64,000 bases of DNA from NORP110 sp051251595 (GCA_051251595.1 JBPOFA010000016.1:1-64000), one strand, 5' to 3'. Counted from the first letter of the stretch, positions 8,307-17,877 are shown. The notes: generated by a model not told the origin, from the sequence alone. Numbers and translations: made by a program.

Positions 8307-9632
8307 TTACATCTGCTCCAACGCGCTCATTCGTTGGATCATCGGGGCCGAGTGTGGGCGTATTTCAAGATAGCGATCTATGGCTTCTTTTGCATGGGCT
8401 GTTTCATTTGCCTCAACGGCCAGGTCGACCAATAGGATATCAAGAAGATCCCGTTGCGCATTGCTGCCCCCCATCCGCGCGAATGCAGGACGTGCGGCGT
8501 TCAAAACGTCAAAGGCCGTTTTCGCGTTTCCATTTGAACGCGCAGCCAAGGCGCGCGCGACGGGCACGCCAATTTCGCGCATCGCGTCAGCTTCGAGCGT
8601 GTCGCCACCAGCGTGACCTTCGATCAGCCCGCTCAATTGAGAAAACTGCGCGCCATCATTTGCGAAAGCAAAAACCAAGAGGGCATGGATGTCTTTAAAA
8701 ACCAGATTGCGCGAACCGTTTAGCGGAACAGTTCGTTTGGCCAGCCGAGTCCAACGATCACCGCAATGTATCCCTGCCGCCTCTAACCGATACAGCAGGG
8801 CCGCAAGGTTAGACAGTTCAAGGTATGAAAACGCCTCGGTGTTTTCGAGTTTCTTATCGTAATATTCAAGCGTGCGATCCAGCTCTCCGGCTTCGTACAG
8901 AAACAGGGCTTCATGCCACCACAAATGGTGCCGCATCGAGCCGCGATTTTCCCAGAGACTTGCAGGCCGCTCCATCCAGACGAGCCCCTCTTCCAAACGC
9001 CCTTCGGCCTCGAAGACATGGGCCACAGAATGAAGCGCCCATAGGTCATCGGGTTCCAGTTCAGCGGCACGGCGACCAATGCGTTCTGCTTCGCGAAACG
9101 CGTTGATTTCTTCAAGCCCCATACAGGCCGTTGAATATGCGAATCCGGCACCCGGAACACTGTCGCTCCAGCTTCCCAATGCGCGATGTGCGTGGCTGGC
9201 AAGCTCTTTTTGTCGACCGATAAAGATTGCATTGAAGTGCTGTACACGAAGAGCCAAAAGATCGTGGGGCGTCTCTTCAAGAATGGTATCCCATGCTTTT
9301 TGAGCATCAAGGGTCCTGGAATGGCACCAAGCGTCTAACGCATCAATGTGAAGGCGCTCATGCGGCAAGGCTGATGGTCGAAGCGCCTGAGCCTTTGCAA
9401 GTGCTGACATGGCATCTGCATGAAGCTCTTCCTTTCGCGCGAACAACAACAGGTATCCTCGCAGGACCCAAGCCATGGGGCACTCTGGATCTTTGTCCAA
9501 GACACCATCAACCTGATCCAGCGCATCGGGTCGGAACGTAAAATAATGCGTCATCGCCCGAACAAGGGCTGCGCCAACATGGTCTGATGCGACGGTCCAT
9601 CGAACCTCACGCGGATCGCAATATTCCGTCAT
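8307..9632 (-). CDS. TPR-repeat protein of the TTC38 type
   Basis: A 441-residue, apparently cytoplasmic protein without a signal peptide or membrane segment. Much of it consists of helical pairs of the tetratricopeptide type. The length and the segments HEALFLYEAG and RLEEGL recall the TTC38-like family found in bacteria and animals, whose biochemical role is not established. Its ATG overlaps the stop of the alcohol dehydrogenase gene by four bases, and the RpiR gene starts 21 bp after its stop, so it belongs to this operon. Function unknown; a scaffold or an uncharacterised enzyme are both possible. Confidence 0.7.
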   Translation of the reverse strand: MTEYCDPREVRWTVASDHVGAALVRAMTHYFTFRPDALDQVDGVLDKDPECPMAWVLRGYLLLFARKEELHADAMSALAKAQALRPSALPHERLHIDALDAWCHSRTLDAQKAWDTILEETPHDLLALRVQHFNAIFIGRQKELASHAHRALGSWSDSVPGAGFAYSTACMGLEEINAFREAERIGRRAAELEPDDLWALHSVAHVFEAEGRLEEGLVWMERPASLWENRGSMRHHLWWHEALFLYEAGELDRTLEYYDKKLENTEAFSYLELSNLAALLYRLEAAGIHCGDRWTRLAKRTVPLNGSRNLVFKDIHALLVFAFANDGAQFSQLSGLIEGHAGGDTLEADAMREIGVPVARALAARSNGNAKTAFDVLNAARPAFARMGGSNAQRDLLDILLVDLAVEANETAHAKEAIDRYLEIRPHSAPMIQRMSALEQM

Positions 9633-10705
9633 GGTCTGGCACCCTTCATATCGATCATGATTTTCAGATCATCGCTGTTTGGGGAGGCCAAGACATCAAA
9701 GCCGTTTTCAACGGCGTCTTCCAGCTCGACTATTCCGGTGACCAGAGTTTCCACAGGAAAACGTCCCGTTTCGATAAGACCGATAAGGCGCGGCCCAATC
9801 GTAAAATCATTACCCCAGGTTCCAATAAGCGTGATCCCCTTTTCGCACAGCTTGAACAGGTCGACAGGGGTCTTTCCCCCCATCAAGCCAATGATTGCAA
9901 CCTTGCCTTTGGGCCGCACCGCGTCGAGGCAAAAACCAAGCGCAGCGGGATGACCGGCGCATTCAAAGGCAATATCAACGCCGACGGCCTGATCCGTCTC
10001 ATCCTTTATGCGCGTCAGCAATTCGTCTGAATTTCCGGCAAACGCAATTATACCGTCCATTTCTGAAAGACGCGCGATGCGCCCTGCGTTTGGGTCATGT
10101 AAATAAATCTTCGCGGCACCGGCTGACCTTGCAGCCATCGCCACCAATGCCCCAATTGGACCGGCACCCGTTATCAGCACCGTATCACCTGCCTTAAGGC
10201 CAGTTTCATCCAAAGCGTTCAACGCGACTGCTGCTGGCTCTAGCATCGCGCCTTGGATATCACTCACATTATCAGGGAGGGGGACAAGGTTTTCGGCGGG
10301 CAAAAGAACCTGTTCTCCCATTCCGCCCCAATGCCATGTCAACCCGACAAGCCCGGTTTGTGGGCTGAATTGTCCCAAGTTGCGGCGCTCAAACCAGTCG
10401 CCTTTCTTCACTAGATGCGGCACTACGGCGACCCGTTGCCCAATCTTCAACCCATTCACCGAGGGGCCAACCGCCTTGATGCGGGCCGAAATCTCATGAC
10501 CTAGGATCAGCGGCATAGACGCCCCCGAGACGGGGTGCGGCTGTTGTGGTACGATGATCGGACCGTGCAGGTATTCGTGCAGATCTGTGCCGCAAATTCC
10601 GCAATACGTCACGTCAAGGACAACATCCGAACCGCTTGGCGCTTCGGGTGGCGCAACCTTCTCTAATCGTAAGTCTTTTTGTGCGTGAAATCGAAGAGCG
10701 CGCAT
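9629..10705 (-). CDS. zinc-dependent alcohol dehydrogenase, medium-chain family
   Basis: A 358-residue medium-chain dehydrogenase related to 2,3-butanediol, sorbitol and threonine dehydrogenases. It shows the catalytic zinc region CGICGTDLHEY (about residue 35), GHEISA (about 67) and the NAD-binding motif GAGPIGAL (about 175). The usual four-cysteine structural zinc cluster is not evident between them. ATG 10705 was chosen because GGAAGG precedes it. It is ATGA-coupled to the TPR gene. It probably oxidises a polyol or sugar alcohol feeding the same pathway as the downstream aldolase; the substrate is not deducible. Confidence 0.85.
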   Translation of the reverse strand: MRALRFHAQKDLRLEKVAPPEAPSGSDVVLDVTYCGICGTDLHEYLHGPIIVPQQPHPVSGASMPLILGHEISARIKAVGPSVNGLKIGQRVAVVPHLVKKGDWFERRNLGQFSPQTGLVGLTWHWGGMGEQVLLPAENLVPLPDNVSDIQGAMLEPAAVALNALDETGLKAGDTVLITGAGPIGALVAMAARSAGAAKIYLHDPNAGRIARLSEMDGIIAFAGNSDELLTRIKDETDQAVGVDIAFECAGHPAALGFCLDAVRPKGKVAIIGLMGGKTPVDLFKLCEKGITLIGTWGNDFTIGPRLIGLIETGRFPVETLVTGIVELEDAVENGFDVLASPNSDDLKIMIDMKGARP

Positions 10706-10709
10706 GTCT

Positions 10710-10997
10710 TCACCTTCCAATTTGTGTTTCTGGCAACCTGCTGACACCTAGCCCGTGGATGGTAAAAGCAAAGCCGGGTCGCAAGGCCACGACTGCCCCA
10801 CAGTTTTCACTTAAAGCACAGACTTCGATGGAGTCTGGCTTTGGCGCGTATCTCATATTTTTTCCAGCTTCGTGGGCCGATTTTAAGATGGGACCAGATT
10901 TAGCCCCCCAGTACGCGGGATTGATCAGAGGGGCCCCAAAGCCCCTGTTTCGCAACTGTCGGAAATAATTGGCGAAAACTTCGATTTGCAGCATCAT
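10710..10997 (-). CDS. small ORF at the head of the alcohol dehydrogenase operon
   Basis: An open frame of 95 codons ending four bases before the alcohol dehydrogenase ATG, inside which the dehydrogenase ribosome binding site lies. GGAAAGGAA directly precedes paired ATG codons (10997 and 10994). The candidate RpiR operator at 11061-11080 is 64 bp upstream, the right place for a promoter serving this ORF as first gene. The product has no signal peptide or familiar motif. It could be a real small protein, or the region could be a 5' leader with a chance ORF. Confidence 0.35.
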   Translation of the reverse strand: MMLQIEVFANYFRQLRNRGFGAPLINPAYWGAKSGPILKSAHEAGKNMRYAPKPDSIEVCALSENCGAVVALRPGFAFTIHGLGVSRLPETQIGR

Positions 10998-11060
10998 TTC
11001 CTTTCCCGACAGCAAAGACGGCCATTCAAACTTTAGGCAATTCTAAGTACAAAATGCGCC

Positions 11061-11080
11061 ATTGCAAGTTTTGTTGCGAA
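11061..11080. promoter_or_regulatory. second copy of the probable RpiR operator
   Basis: TTGCAA, spacer GTTTTG, TTGCGAA. It matches the 7324-7343 palindrome at 17 of 20 positions, including the whole right arm. It lies upstream of the small ORF and alcohol dehydrogenase. The remaining stretch to 11282 shows no supported gene. Confidence 0.55.
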
Positions 11081-11282
11081 AGACTGATTCCTGCAAAACT
11101 CATTCGTTCTTATATGCGGGAAAGTTTATGGAGCCCGGGAAAGGACTGTGGGGGCTGCTACGCCAGAGAAATGTGTGCGCCACAGCTTCTGCTGTCTTGC
11201 ATTCAAAGCTGGCACCCGATGCTGGATGAACCAGATTTTCTGGGGATTCCGTCTTTGATTTTGCATCATGTGATATGGCTGG

Positions 11283-12326
11283 TCAATTAAGACGATGCCC
11301 ATCCTCGGCAAACCAATGCAGGTGATCTTCGTCGATCCGCACCCGGATTTTTCCTCTGGTATGTGGGTCGATGCGATGGCGGAAGACCGCAATAAAGACT
11401 TCTCCGCCAATTCGAAGATGGGCGAGCGTTTCGGATCCCAAGGGCTCTATGACGACGACCTCGGCCTCAACGCCCGATTCAGAATCAAGAAGAATATGTT
11501 CGGGCCGAACACCGAGGGTCGCGGCGCCGTCGGGCACGTGCGACAGCGGAAACACGGTGCCGTCGCCAATCTGAAAGCCTGAATCGACGGTTTGGCCGTC
11601 GGAAAGGTTCATAGATGGGGACCCAATGAAGCTGGCCACGAATTTATTGGCGGGGGTGTCGAAAAGCTCCAGCGGGGTGCCGATTTGTTCAATCGTACCG
11701 CCTCTCATGACAACAATGCGGTCTGCCATGGTCATGGCCTCGACCTGGTCATGTGTCACGTAGATGATCGTTGTCTTCAAGCGTTGGTGCAGCTCTTTGA
11801 TTTCAGCCCGCATCTGAACGCGAAGTTGGGCGTCAAGGTTCGACAACGGCTCGTCAAAAAGGAATACCTGAGGGTCACGCACAATGGCCCGCCCCATGGC
11901 GACCCGTTGGCGTTGTCCGCCCGAAAGCTGTCGTGGATACCGATCAAGCAACGCCTCCAACCCAAGCACATTGGCGGCCTCTTTGACCGCCTCCGAGATC
12001 ACATGTTTCGGTGCCTTCTGCAGGCGCAACGAGAATCCCAAATTCTGGGCAACCGTCATGTGCGGGTAGAGTGCGTAGTTCTGAAAGACCATTGCGACAT
12101 CGCGATCCTTGGCGGCTACGTTGTTCACAACCCGGCCGCCTATGGATAGCTTTCCGTCAGAAATATCCTCGAGCCCGGCGATCATACGCAGCAGCGTGGA
12201 TTTCCCGCAGCCAGACGGTCCAACAAAGATAACGAATTCACCATCTGCGATGTCAAATGTGATGTCTTTGAGCACGCGGACATCGCCGTAGCTCTTTCCA
12301 AGATTGGATATCGTTAGATCGGCCAT
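11283..12326 (-). CDS. sugar ABC transporter ATP-binding protein (MalK/UgpC type)
   Basis: The cytoplasmic ATPase of a carbohydrate importer (347 aa). Walker A is GPSGCGKST (about residue 36), signature LSGGQRQR (about 133), Walker B FLFDEP (about 153), followed by the H-loop THD. A C-terminal TOBE/regulatory domain (about 235-347) is typical of the MalK group. ATG 12326 follows AGGAG. It is transcribed divergently from the binding protein and permease genes at 12530-15670 and almost certainly energises them, since no other ATPase is near. Confidence 0.92.
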   Translation of the reverse strand: MADLTISNLGKSYGDVRVLKDITFDIADGEFVIFVGPSGCGKSTLLRMIAGLEDISDGKLSIGGRVVNNVAAKDRDVAMVFQNYALYPHMTVAQNLGFSLRLQKAPKHVISEAVKEAANVLGLEALLDRYPRQLSGGQRQRVAMGRAIVRDPQVFLFDEPLSNLDAQLRVQMRAEIKELHQRLKTTIIYVTHDQVEAMTMADRIVVMRGGTIEQIGTPLELFDTPANKFVASFIGSPSMNLSDGQTVDSGFQIGDGTVFPLSHVPDGAATLGVRPEHILLDSESGVEAEVVVIEPLGSETLAHLRIGGEVFIAVFRHRIDPHTRGKIRVRIDEDHLHWFAEDGHRLN

Positions 12327-12529
12327 CAAATTCTCCTGGTGAATTTTCTTAAGCTCACTGTGCATATTCTCATCGGCGCGGCAACAAAAAACATCTTATT
12401 CAATCAAAACCCATCAGTAATCTTCGTTGTGGTCCGAATGCCCAAAGGTGATCATTGATAATTGAGGCCGGCGATGAACCAGAGTCGTGCCTGCCCCGAT
12501 ATGGGGAAGTGACATGGGAGGAAAGTGAC

Positions 12530-13831
12530 ATGAATTCGATAGGAATCTCTCGGCGCCGGCTGCTTAAACTGTCCGGAGCTGCGACCGCGGCCGGAGCTTT
12601 GGGGCTCGGCTCGCAAGCGTCCTACGCGCAATCGGCAAGCGTAAAGGTTTGGGACCAGTATTCGTCAGAACCGATGCGTTCGGCGTTCCAAAAGGTCTTG
12701 GACCGGTTTGGCAGTGACGCGGGATACAACCTGATCCGCGAAGTGCAGCTTGGTGCAAGCATCAAGGATATCGCAGCGACAGCCTTGTCTTCGGGAACTG
12801 GCCCGGATTTGTTGCAGTACTCAGTTGGTCAAGGCAACGCCGGCTTGCTTGCGGACGCCAACCTGATCATCCCACTGGACGATTATGCAGCGGAATATGG
12901 CTGGCAAGATCGGCTAAGCAGTATCGCATTGCTAGAGGCCAGTTTGGGGGGCCGGATCTGGGGCGGTCCGCAAGAAAGCGAAGTTAGCATGTTATTTGTG
13001 AACAAGACCTTGTTCGCGCAGCTTGGCCTGGACGTCCCAAGCACGCATGAAGAAATGATTGCGGTTGCAAAAGAGGCCAAGAAGGCGGGCGTTATTGCGC
13101 TGGCCTATGGGCAGCAGGACTGGTTCCCAAGCTGGTGGGCCGCCTCGAATATTTTCGGAAATGCTATGGGCGCGAAGGCCACTGCGGACCTTACGTTCAA
13201 CAACGTCGGTAGTCTGAACACACCTGAAGTGGTCGACGGGCTTGAAAAGTTCTGTGTCGAGTTGCCCGAGGCTGGTGCATTTGTGGATCAGGTGAATTCT
13301 TTGCCGTTTGGCGATGCGCAGGCTTTGTTCCAGGCGGGTGGCGCGTTGATGTTGCTGACAGGCACGTGGAGCGTCGGGGCCATCGAAGAAACTATGACTG
13401 GCGTTGATGTGGATATCATGCCGATGTGGTCCTTTGACGGCAAGCCGCGCGCATATCCAACCGGCTCTGGCTCGGCGATGTATATCTCTGCTGCAAGTGA
13501 AGCGAAGGATGAGACCGCCGCCTTGATCAACTTCCTTTATGAGGTTGATATGGTGAAACTCATGATCGAAGAGGCAAGCATCATCGGGCCGGTCGAGGTC
13601 GATGCATCCACGCTTAACCTCAGTCATCTGCAGATGCGATCCGCTCAGTCGGTTTCGACCGGTGATGGTGATCCGGCTGTCACCCAGAGCGCCTTTGTCC
13701 ATCACGGCTTGGGCGGGTCTAACCTGCACAAGTTGTTGACAGGGGGCTTCCAAGCGATCTTCTCTGGGGATACGACGGCCAAGGAACTTGCTGCGGATCT
13801 GCAAGCGGCCTGGGAAAAAGACAATTCCTGA
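12530..13831 (+). CDS. carbohydrate ABC transporter substrate-binding protein
   Basis: A family 1 solute-binding protein (433 aa) that captures an oligosaccharide or sugar in the periplasm. It has a Tat signal (SRRRLLKLSGAA, cleavage near SYA-QS), which suggests export in folded form. The mature part shows the extracellular solute-binding pattern of two alpha/beta lobes. GGGAGGA precedes ATG 12530. It is first in an operon with two permeases. The neighbouring GH127 glycosidase and sugar-acid enzymes suggest a plant or algal cell-wall sugar as ligand. Confidence 0.9.
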   Translation: MNSIGISRRRLLKLSGAATAAGALGLGSQASYAQSASVKVWDQYSSEPMRSAFQKVLDRFGSDAGYNLIREVQLGASIKDIAATALSSGTGPDLLQYSVGQGNAGLLADANLIIPLDDYAAEYGWQDRLSSIALLEASLGGRIWGGPQESEVSMLFVNKTLFAQLGLDVPSTHEEMIAVAKEAKKAGVIALAYGQQDWFPSWWAASNIFGNAMGAKATADLTFNNVGSLNTPEVVDGLEKFCVELPEAGAFVDQVNSLPFGDAQALFQAGGALMLLTGTWSVGAIEETMTGVDVDIMPMWSFDGKPRAYPTGSGSAMYISAASEAKDETAALINFLYEVDMVKLMIEEASIIGPVEVDASTLNLSHLQMRSAQSVSTGDGDPAVTQSAFVHHGLGGSNLHKLLTGGFQAIFSGDTTAKELAADLQAAWEKDNS

Positions 13832-13865
13832 TACTGACACGGCGAAATGGGAGGCGGAGCGTAAA

Positions 13866-14831
13866 ATGACGGACAATGCGTCCAAAGCGGTGTTTTCGCA
13901 AAACTCCGATCCCGATACGCCTGACGAGACTGGCTGGCGGTTATCCGCCAGTCAGAGACAAGCTGTTTTCGGCTACGCCCTGCTCTTGGGGCCTTTTTTG
14001 ATTTACGGCTATTTCATGCTGATCCCGTTGATTCGCACAGCCTATTTCAGCCTGACCAGCTGGAACGGTGTCACAGCCGAAAAAACCTTTGTCGGATTGG
14101 ACAATTTCGTCCGAATGGCGTTTGATCCGCTGTTCTGGGGGGCACTTACGAACACGGCAATTTGGGTCATTGGCGGCACAATTTTTGAGCTGGCCATAGC
14201 GTTGCTATTGGCGATGTTGGTTTGGAACCGACCACGTGGCTTTATGATCTATCGGACCATCTTTTTTATGCCGATGGTCCTGCCTGCTGTCGTTGTGGGG
14301 GTCGTGTGGATTTGGATTTACAGTCCGCTGTTCGGCATTCTGAACAGGGGCCTTAAGACGGTAGGCCTGGAAAGCTGGGCCCTTGGTTGGTTGGGGGATC
14401 CAGGCATTGCCCTTTATTCTGTGCTTGCCGCTTCGATCTGGGCGCATGTCGGGTTGTCCTTTGTGATATTTGTGGCGGCGCTTCAAAACGTGGATGAAGA
14501 GCTTTTGGACGCGGCAAAGATCGACGGCGCGACCGCTTGGGAAAGATTTTACTTTGTTGTGGTCCCCCAGCTTTCCAACGCGATCACCCTGGTGGCGGTT
14601 TTGTTGCTTGTACATGGGTTGAACGGGTTTGATCTGATCTGGGTCATGACGCATGGCGGCCCCAATGACTCTACTCAAATTCTGGCCACCTATGCCTATG
14701 AAACGGCGTTCGTTCAAAACGAGGCTGGCTATGGTTCAGCCATTGCTTTGGTCCTCGCGGCGATTGCGCTTTTCGTGTCCGTCGCTACGGTCAATATGCG
14801 TGAGCGAACAGCAGCGGGGCAATCCTCATGA
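13866..14831 (+). CDS. sugar ABC transporter permease (MalF type)
   Basis: An integral inner-membrane subunit of 321 aa with six predicted helices and the EAA-loop segment DAAKIDGATAWERF (about 215), which contacts the ATPase. GGAGG precedes ATG 13866. It starts 35 bp after the binding protein gene and overlaps the next permease by four bases. Confidence 0.92.
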   Translation: MTDNASKAVFSQNSDPDTPDETGWRLSASQRQAVFGYALLLGPFLIYGYFMLIPLIRTAYFSLTSWNGVTAEKTFVGLDNFVRMAFDPLFWGALTNTAIWVIGGTIFELAIALLLAMLVWNRPRGFMIYRTIFFMPMVLPAVVVGVVWIWIYSPLFGILNRGLKTVGLESWALGWLGDPGIALYSVLAASIWAHVGLSFVIFVAALQNVDEELLDAAKIDGATAWERFYFVVVPQLSNAITLVAVLLLVHGLNGFDLIWVMTHGGPNDSTQILATYAYETAFVQNEAGYGSAIALVLAAIALFVSVATVNMRERTAAGQSS

Positions 14832-15670
14832 GCGATTCAGGAAATCCATCGGTCTATACTGCTGCGCGTGTCATTCAATATGTGGTCCTGACGCTCTTTG
14901 CGGTTTTGTTTATCCTTCCCTTCATTTGGCTTTGGTCGTCGGCGCTCAAGACCCCGGCCGAGATCATGCTTGATCCCTTTGCTTTGCCGAGCGATCCGCA
15001 GTGGGGCAATCTAAGCAAGGCTTGGACCACGGGCCAGTTCAGCAGCTATATTGGAAATTCGTTTCTGTACTGCGCGATCATTGTGCCGATCGTTTTGGTG
15101 TTTTGCAGTGCTGCGGGCTATGCGCTTGGCAGTCTGCGGGTGCCGGGTGAAAAGATCATCTTTCCAATCTTCTTGCTTGGGATCATGATTCCGATCCAGG
15201 CGATCATGATCCCGCAATTCCATCAAGTCCGGGGACTGGGCTTGCTTGGAAGTGTTGGGGGCATCGTTATACCAGGCGTCGCTGTCGGACTGGCATTCGG
15301 TGTCTTTTTGATGCGTGCCTTTTTCCGTGGGCTGCCCAAAGAAATCGCTCAGGCGGCCAGATTGGATGGGGCGACGGAATGGCAAGTCTTCTGGATGGTC
15401 ATGTTACCGATGGCGCGATCAGGTCTGGTCACGCTGGCGGTGTTTCAGTTCATGATTTCCTGGAACATGTTTCTGATCCCGCTACTGTATGGCCAAAGCG
15501 AAGGGCTGCGCCCCATTGCCACCGGCATCCTGTTCTTTATCGGCCGGTTCACGATGGATAGGGGCATGATTGCCGCGGGGGCTACGCTTTCGACCATCCC
15601 GATCATCGTCGTGTATTTGCTGTTGCAACGCTATGTCATTTCCGGCCTGACCGCCGGGGCGGTCAAGTAA
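14828..15670 (+). CDS. sugar ABC transporter permease (MalG type)
   Basis: The second membrane subunit, 280 aa, with six predicted helices and the EAA-loop QAARLDGATEWQVF (about 177). Its start overlaps the upstream permease stop (ATGA), so the two are made together as a heterodimer. It is the last gene of the plus-strand unit and converges on the GH127 gene. Confidence 0.92.
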   Translation: MSDSGNPSVYTAARVIQYVVLTLFAVLFILPFIWLWSSALKTPAEIMLDPFALPSDPQWGNLSKAWTTGQFSSYIGNSFLYCAIIVPIVLVFCSAAGYALGSLRVPGEKIIFPIFLLGIMIPIQAIMIPQFHQVRGLGLLGSVGGIVIPGVAVGLAFGVFLMRAFFRGLPKEIAQAARLDGATEWQVFWMVMLPMARSGLVTLAVFQFMISWNMFLIPLLYGQSEGLRPIATGILFFIGRFTMDRGMIAAGATLSTIPIIVVYLLLQRYVISGLTAGAVK

Positions 15671-15696
15671 GACGATTTTCAGTCAGTGGGGAAAGG

Positions 15697-15724
15697 CCCG
15701 GCCGATGCAGTTTGCAGGGCCGGG
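15697..15724. terminator. hairpin between convergent permease and GH127 genes
   Basis: CCCGGCC (15697-15703) pairs with GGCCGGG (15718-15724), with a small inner TGC/GCA stem. No strong T-run follows on either strand, so termination strength is uncertain. Confidence 0.4.
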
Positions 15725-15770
15725 AAGGGGGCGGTATTGACGCATGTTGTGCGTCGGCAAAGGCAAGGCT

Positions 15771-17714
15771 TTAGTCCCTTGGTAAGATCGGTAGCCAGAC
15801 CGCCATTTCTGCATCCCCCCGATTGTCCCAGGCGAAATAGGGAACGAGCGTTGCTTCGATGCTCTGGAATTGCGGCTGTTCACGGCGCCGATACAGCGTA
15901 TCGTCCGACCAGTTTTGCGCTTTGCGCGCCCAGAATTTACCCTTCAGAACCCCAAGCTCTACCCCCGCGACGTCCTGCTTTTCGAAAACGAAATTTGCAT
16001 CGGGGCCAAGATGCACATCTTCGACAGAGACACCCTTTGGCAAGTCGACCGATTCCAGGCAATACACGACCGGCCCTCTTTGGACTGCGACATGATTGTG
16101 GTTTTCCTCGACAAGCGGGTGGCTTTCAATAAGTGCTGGTTCGATCGGCAACGACAAGCCAATTCGATCGCCCGCAGCCCATTCACGTTCTATCGAGACA
16201 TAGCCATCCGTCAATTCGAGGTTTTCGATCTTGGTGCCGTTGACTGAAACGGCAAAACTTTCGGCCCAGCCCGGAATGCGAAGCGCAATGGGGAACGTTG
16301 TTCCAACGTCTGTTGCCTCGACTAAAACCTCTATTTCGCCGTCCCAGGGGTAGTCCGACGACATGGTGCATGTGATTGATGTGCCATCTGGCCGTTCAAA
16401 CGTAACCGTTCCACTGCCATAGAGCAGGTATGCCGGGCCGCCATTGCGAAGAAACCCCTGCTTGTCCGGGGAACTTGCGACAGTGCGGACGACATTCGGC
16501 GGGCAACAAAAGCTTTCGATAAAGTCTTCACGGTGTGCGCCCCACTTTAGCGAATGCGGGTGGTCGTGCACGCAGCGCAGCGGGTTGGTGTAGAAATAGG
16601 CGTCGCCATCCAGGTCAATCCCGGACAGGATCGTGTTCAAGAGCGCGCGCTCCATCTCGTCGCCGTATTTGCCTGACCCAAAGGCTTGCGCCATGCGGAA
16701 GTTCCACAAATAGCTGCCCACTGTTGCGCAGGTTTCGTTGTAGCCTGCGACATTTGGCAATTCATAGGCGCGGCCAAAGCTTTGGTGTGTGGTCTGGGTC
16801 AGGGCCCGATTGGCAACCCCGTAAGGCGATACGCCGTCATAAAGCGGTGCACAGCCCCCGGTGATGTACATCTTGCGGGCCACCATGTCGTTCCAGACCG
16901 CTTCTAGAACGGTGCGATAGTCTTCATCGCCTTTGCCCATGTAAAGATCGGCCAGTCCGGCATAAAGATAGGTTGCGCGAACGCCGTGGCCTACGATCTC
17001 ACGCTGTTCTTTCGTCGGAGTCCGGTCCTGATTGTCGTCATTGCCCTCGGGCACCATATCGCGCATCAGGATCAATTTCTCGAGCAGGTCGAGATAGCTT
17101 TGGTCTTGCGTGATCCTGTAAAGCTCGGCCAGCCCCATATAGTGTGACGGGCAGATGGCCGTGCGGGGGGTGGCCTCTCCTAGATTTGAGAATTGCTTTG
17201 CAATGTAGCCGGCTGCGCGCTTGCCCAGTTCCAGAAGGTTTGTTTTGCCCGTGGTCTGATAATGCGTGGCGCCGGCGCTCATTAGATGGCCCATGTTGTA
17301 CACCTCAAAATTGAGGTCGTCGCCCAGTTCCTCATAGGCGCCGTTGTTGCGGCGTTGAATGGCGTCGTAGGTAAAGATGTAACCGTCGTCGCGTTGCACT
17401 TTGGCGATGGTTTCAATGATCTTGTCCAGCTCTTGGTGCCAGCCCGCGTCGTCAGACGCACCGTAGACCCTGATCGCCCCTTCAAGCCACTTGTAGACGT
17501 CGCCATCCCAAAAGGGGGGACCATCATGTTCGCCCTCAGCTTCACCTACGGCAATTCGGAAATTCCGCCATGCGGGGGCGATTTCTTCATTCTGGTAGAG
17601 CGACCACATATGCGGAACCATTTGATTGCGGCACGTGTCCCACCGGTCTTTCCAGAAGCCACCCGTCCATTTTCCGGTGACGTTGCCTTGCGACAATAAA
17701 GCATTCATATCCAT
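15771..17714 (-). CDS. GH127-family glycoside hydrolase (DUF1680), beta-L-arabinofuranosidase-like
   Basis: A retaining glycosidase of 647 aa. The family has a cysteine nucleophile held in a zinc site of one Glu and three Cys. These residues can be seen here: Glu327 and Cys329 in NETCATV, and the pair Cys403-Cys404 in SFCCPPN, with spacing like that of the characterised HypBA1. Known GH127 activities are beta-L-arabinofuranosidase and an aceric-acid-releasing enzyme of rhamnogalacturonan II. There is no signal peptide, so it acts on imported oligosaccharide in the cytoplasm. Start 17714 follows GGGAGAG; ATG 17708 is an alternative. It lies downstream of the kinase and RuBisCO-like genes on the same strand. 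Confidence 0.9.
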   Translation of the reverse strand: MDMNALLSQGNVTGKWTGGFWKDRWDTCRNQMVPHMWSLYQNEEIAPAWRNFRIAVGEAEGEHDGPPFWDGDVYKWLEGAIRVYGASDDAGWHQELDKIIETIAKVQRDDGYIFTYDAIQRRNNGAYEELGDDLNFEVYNMGHLMSAGATHYQTTGKTNLLELGKRAAGYIAKQFSNLGEATPRTAICPSHYMGLAELYRITQDQSYLDLLEKLILMRDMVPEGNDDNQDRTPTKEQREIVGHGVRATYLYAGLADLYMGKGDEDYRTVLEAVWNDMVARKMYITGGCAPLYDGVSPYGVANRALTQTTHQSFGRAYELPNVAGYNETCATVGSYLWNFRMAQAFGSGKYGDEMERALLNTILSGIDLDGDAYFYTNPLRCVHDHPHSLKWGAHREDFIESFCCPPNVVRTVASSPDKQGFLRNGGPAYLLYGSGTVTFERPDGTSITCTMSSDYPWDGEIEVLVEATDVGTTFPIALRIPGWAESFAVSVNGTKIENLELTDGYVSIEREWAAGDRIGLSLPIEPALIESHPLVEENHNHVAVQRGPVVYCLESVDLPKGVSVEDVHLGPDANFVFEKQDVAGVELGVLKGKFWARKAQNWSDDTLYRRREQPQFQSIEATLVPYFAWDNRGDAEMAVWLPILPRD

Positions 17715-17877
17715 TTCTCTCCCTACACGGTTAAATCTTTCATCCGAACGTTCTTTGTTGGACAAGGTCGAAATCAGTCGGACAGGCCATCAACTTTATC
17801 GAGCAATGGCCGATGCCCAATTCCTGGCGCATCCGACGGCATGAGGTCTCTAGTCTTGGTCGCATCGAAAAAGGGGG

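Noticed and set aside
11126..11410. ORF overlapping the end of the sugar ABC ATPase gene
   Set aside because: Out of frame with the ATPase, no start signals, and composition unlike neighbouring proteins.
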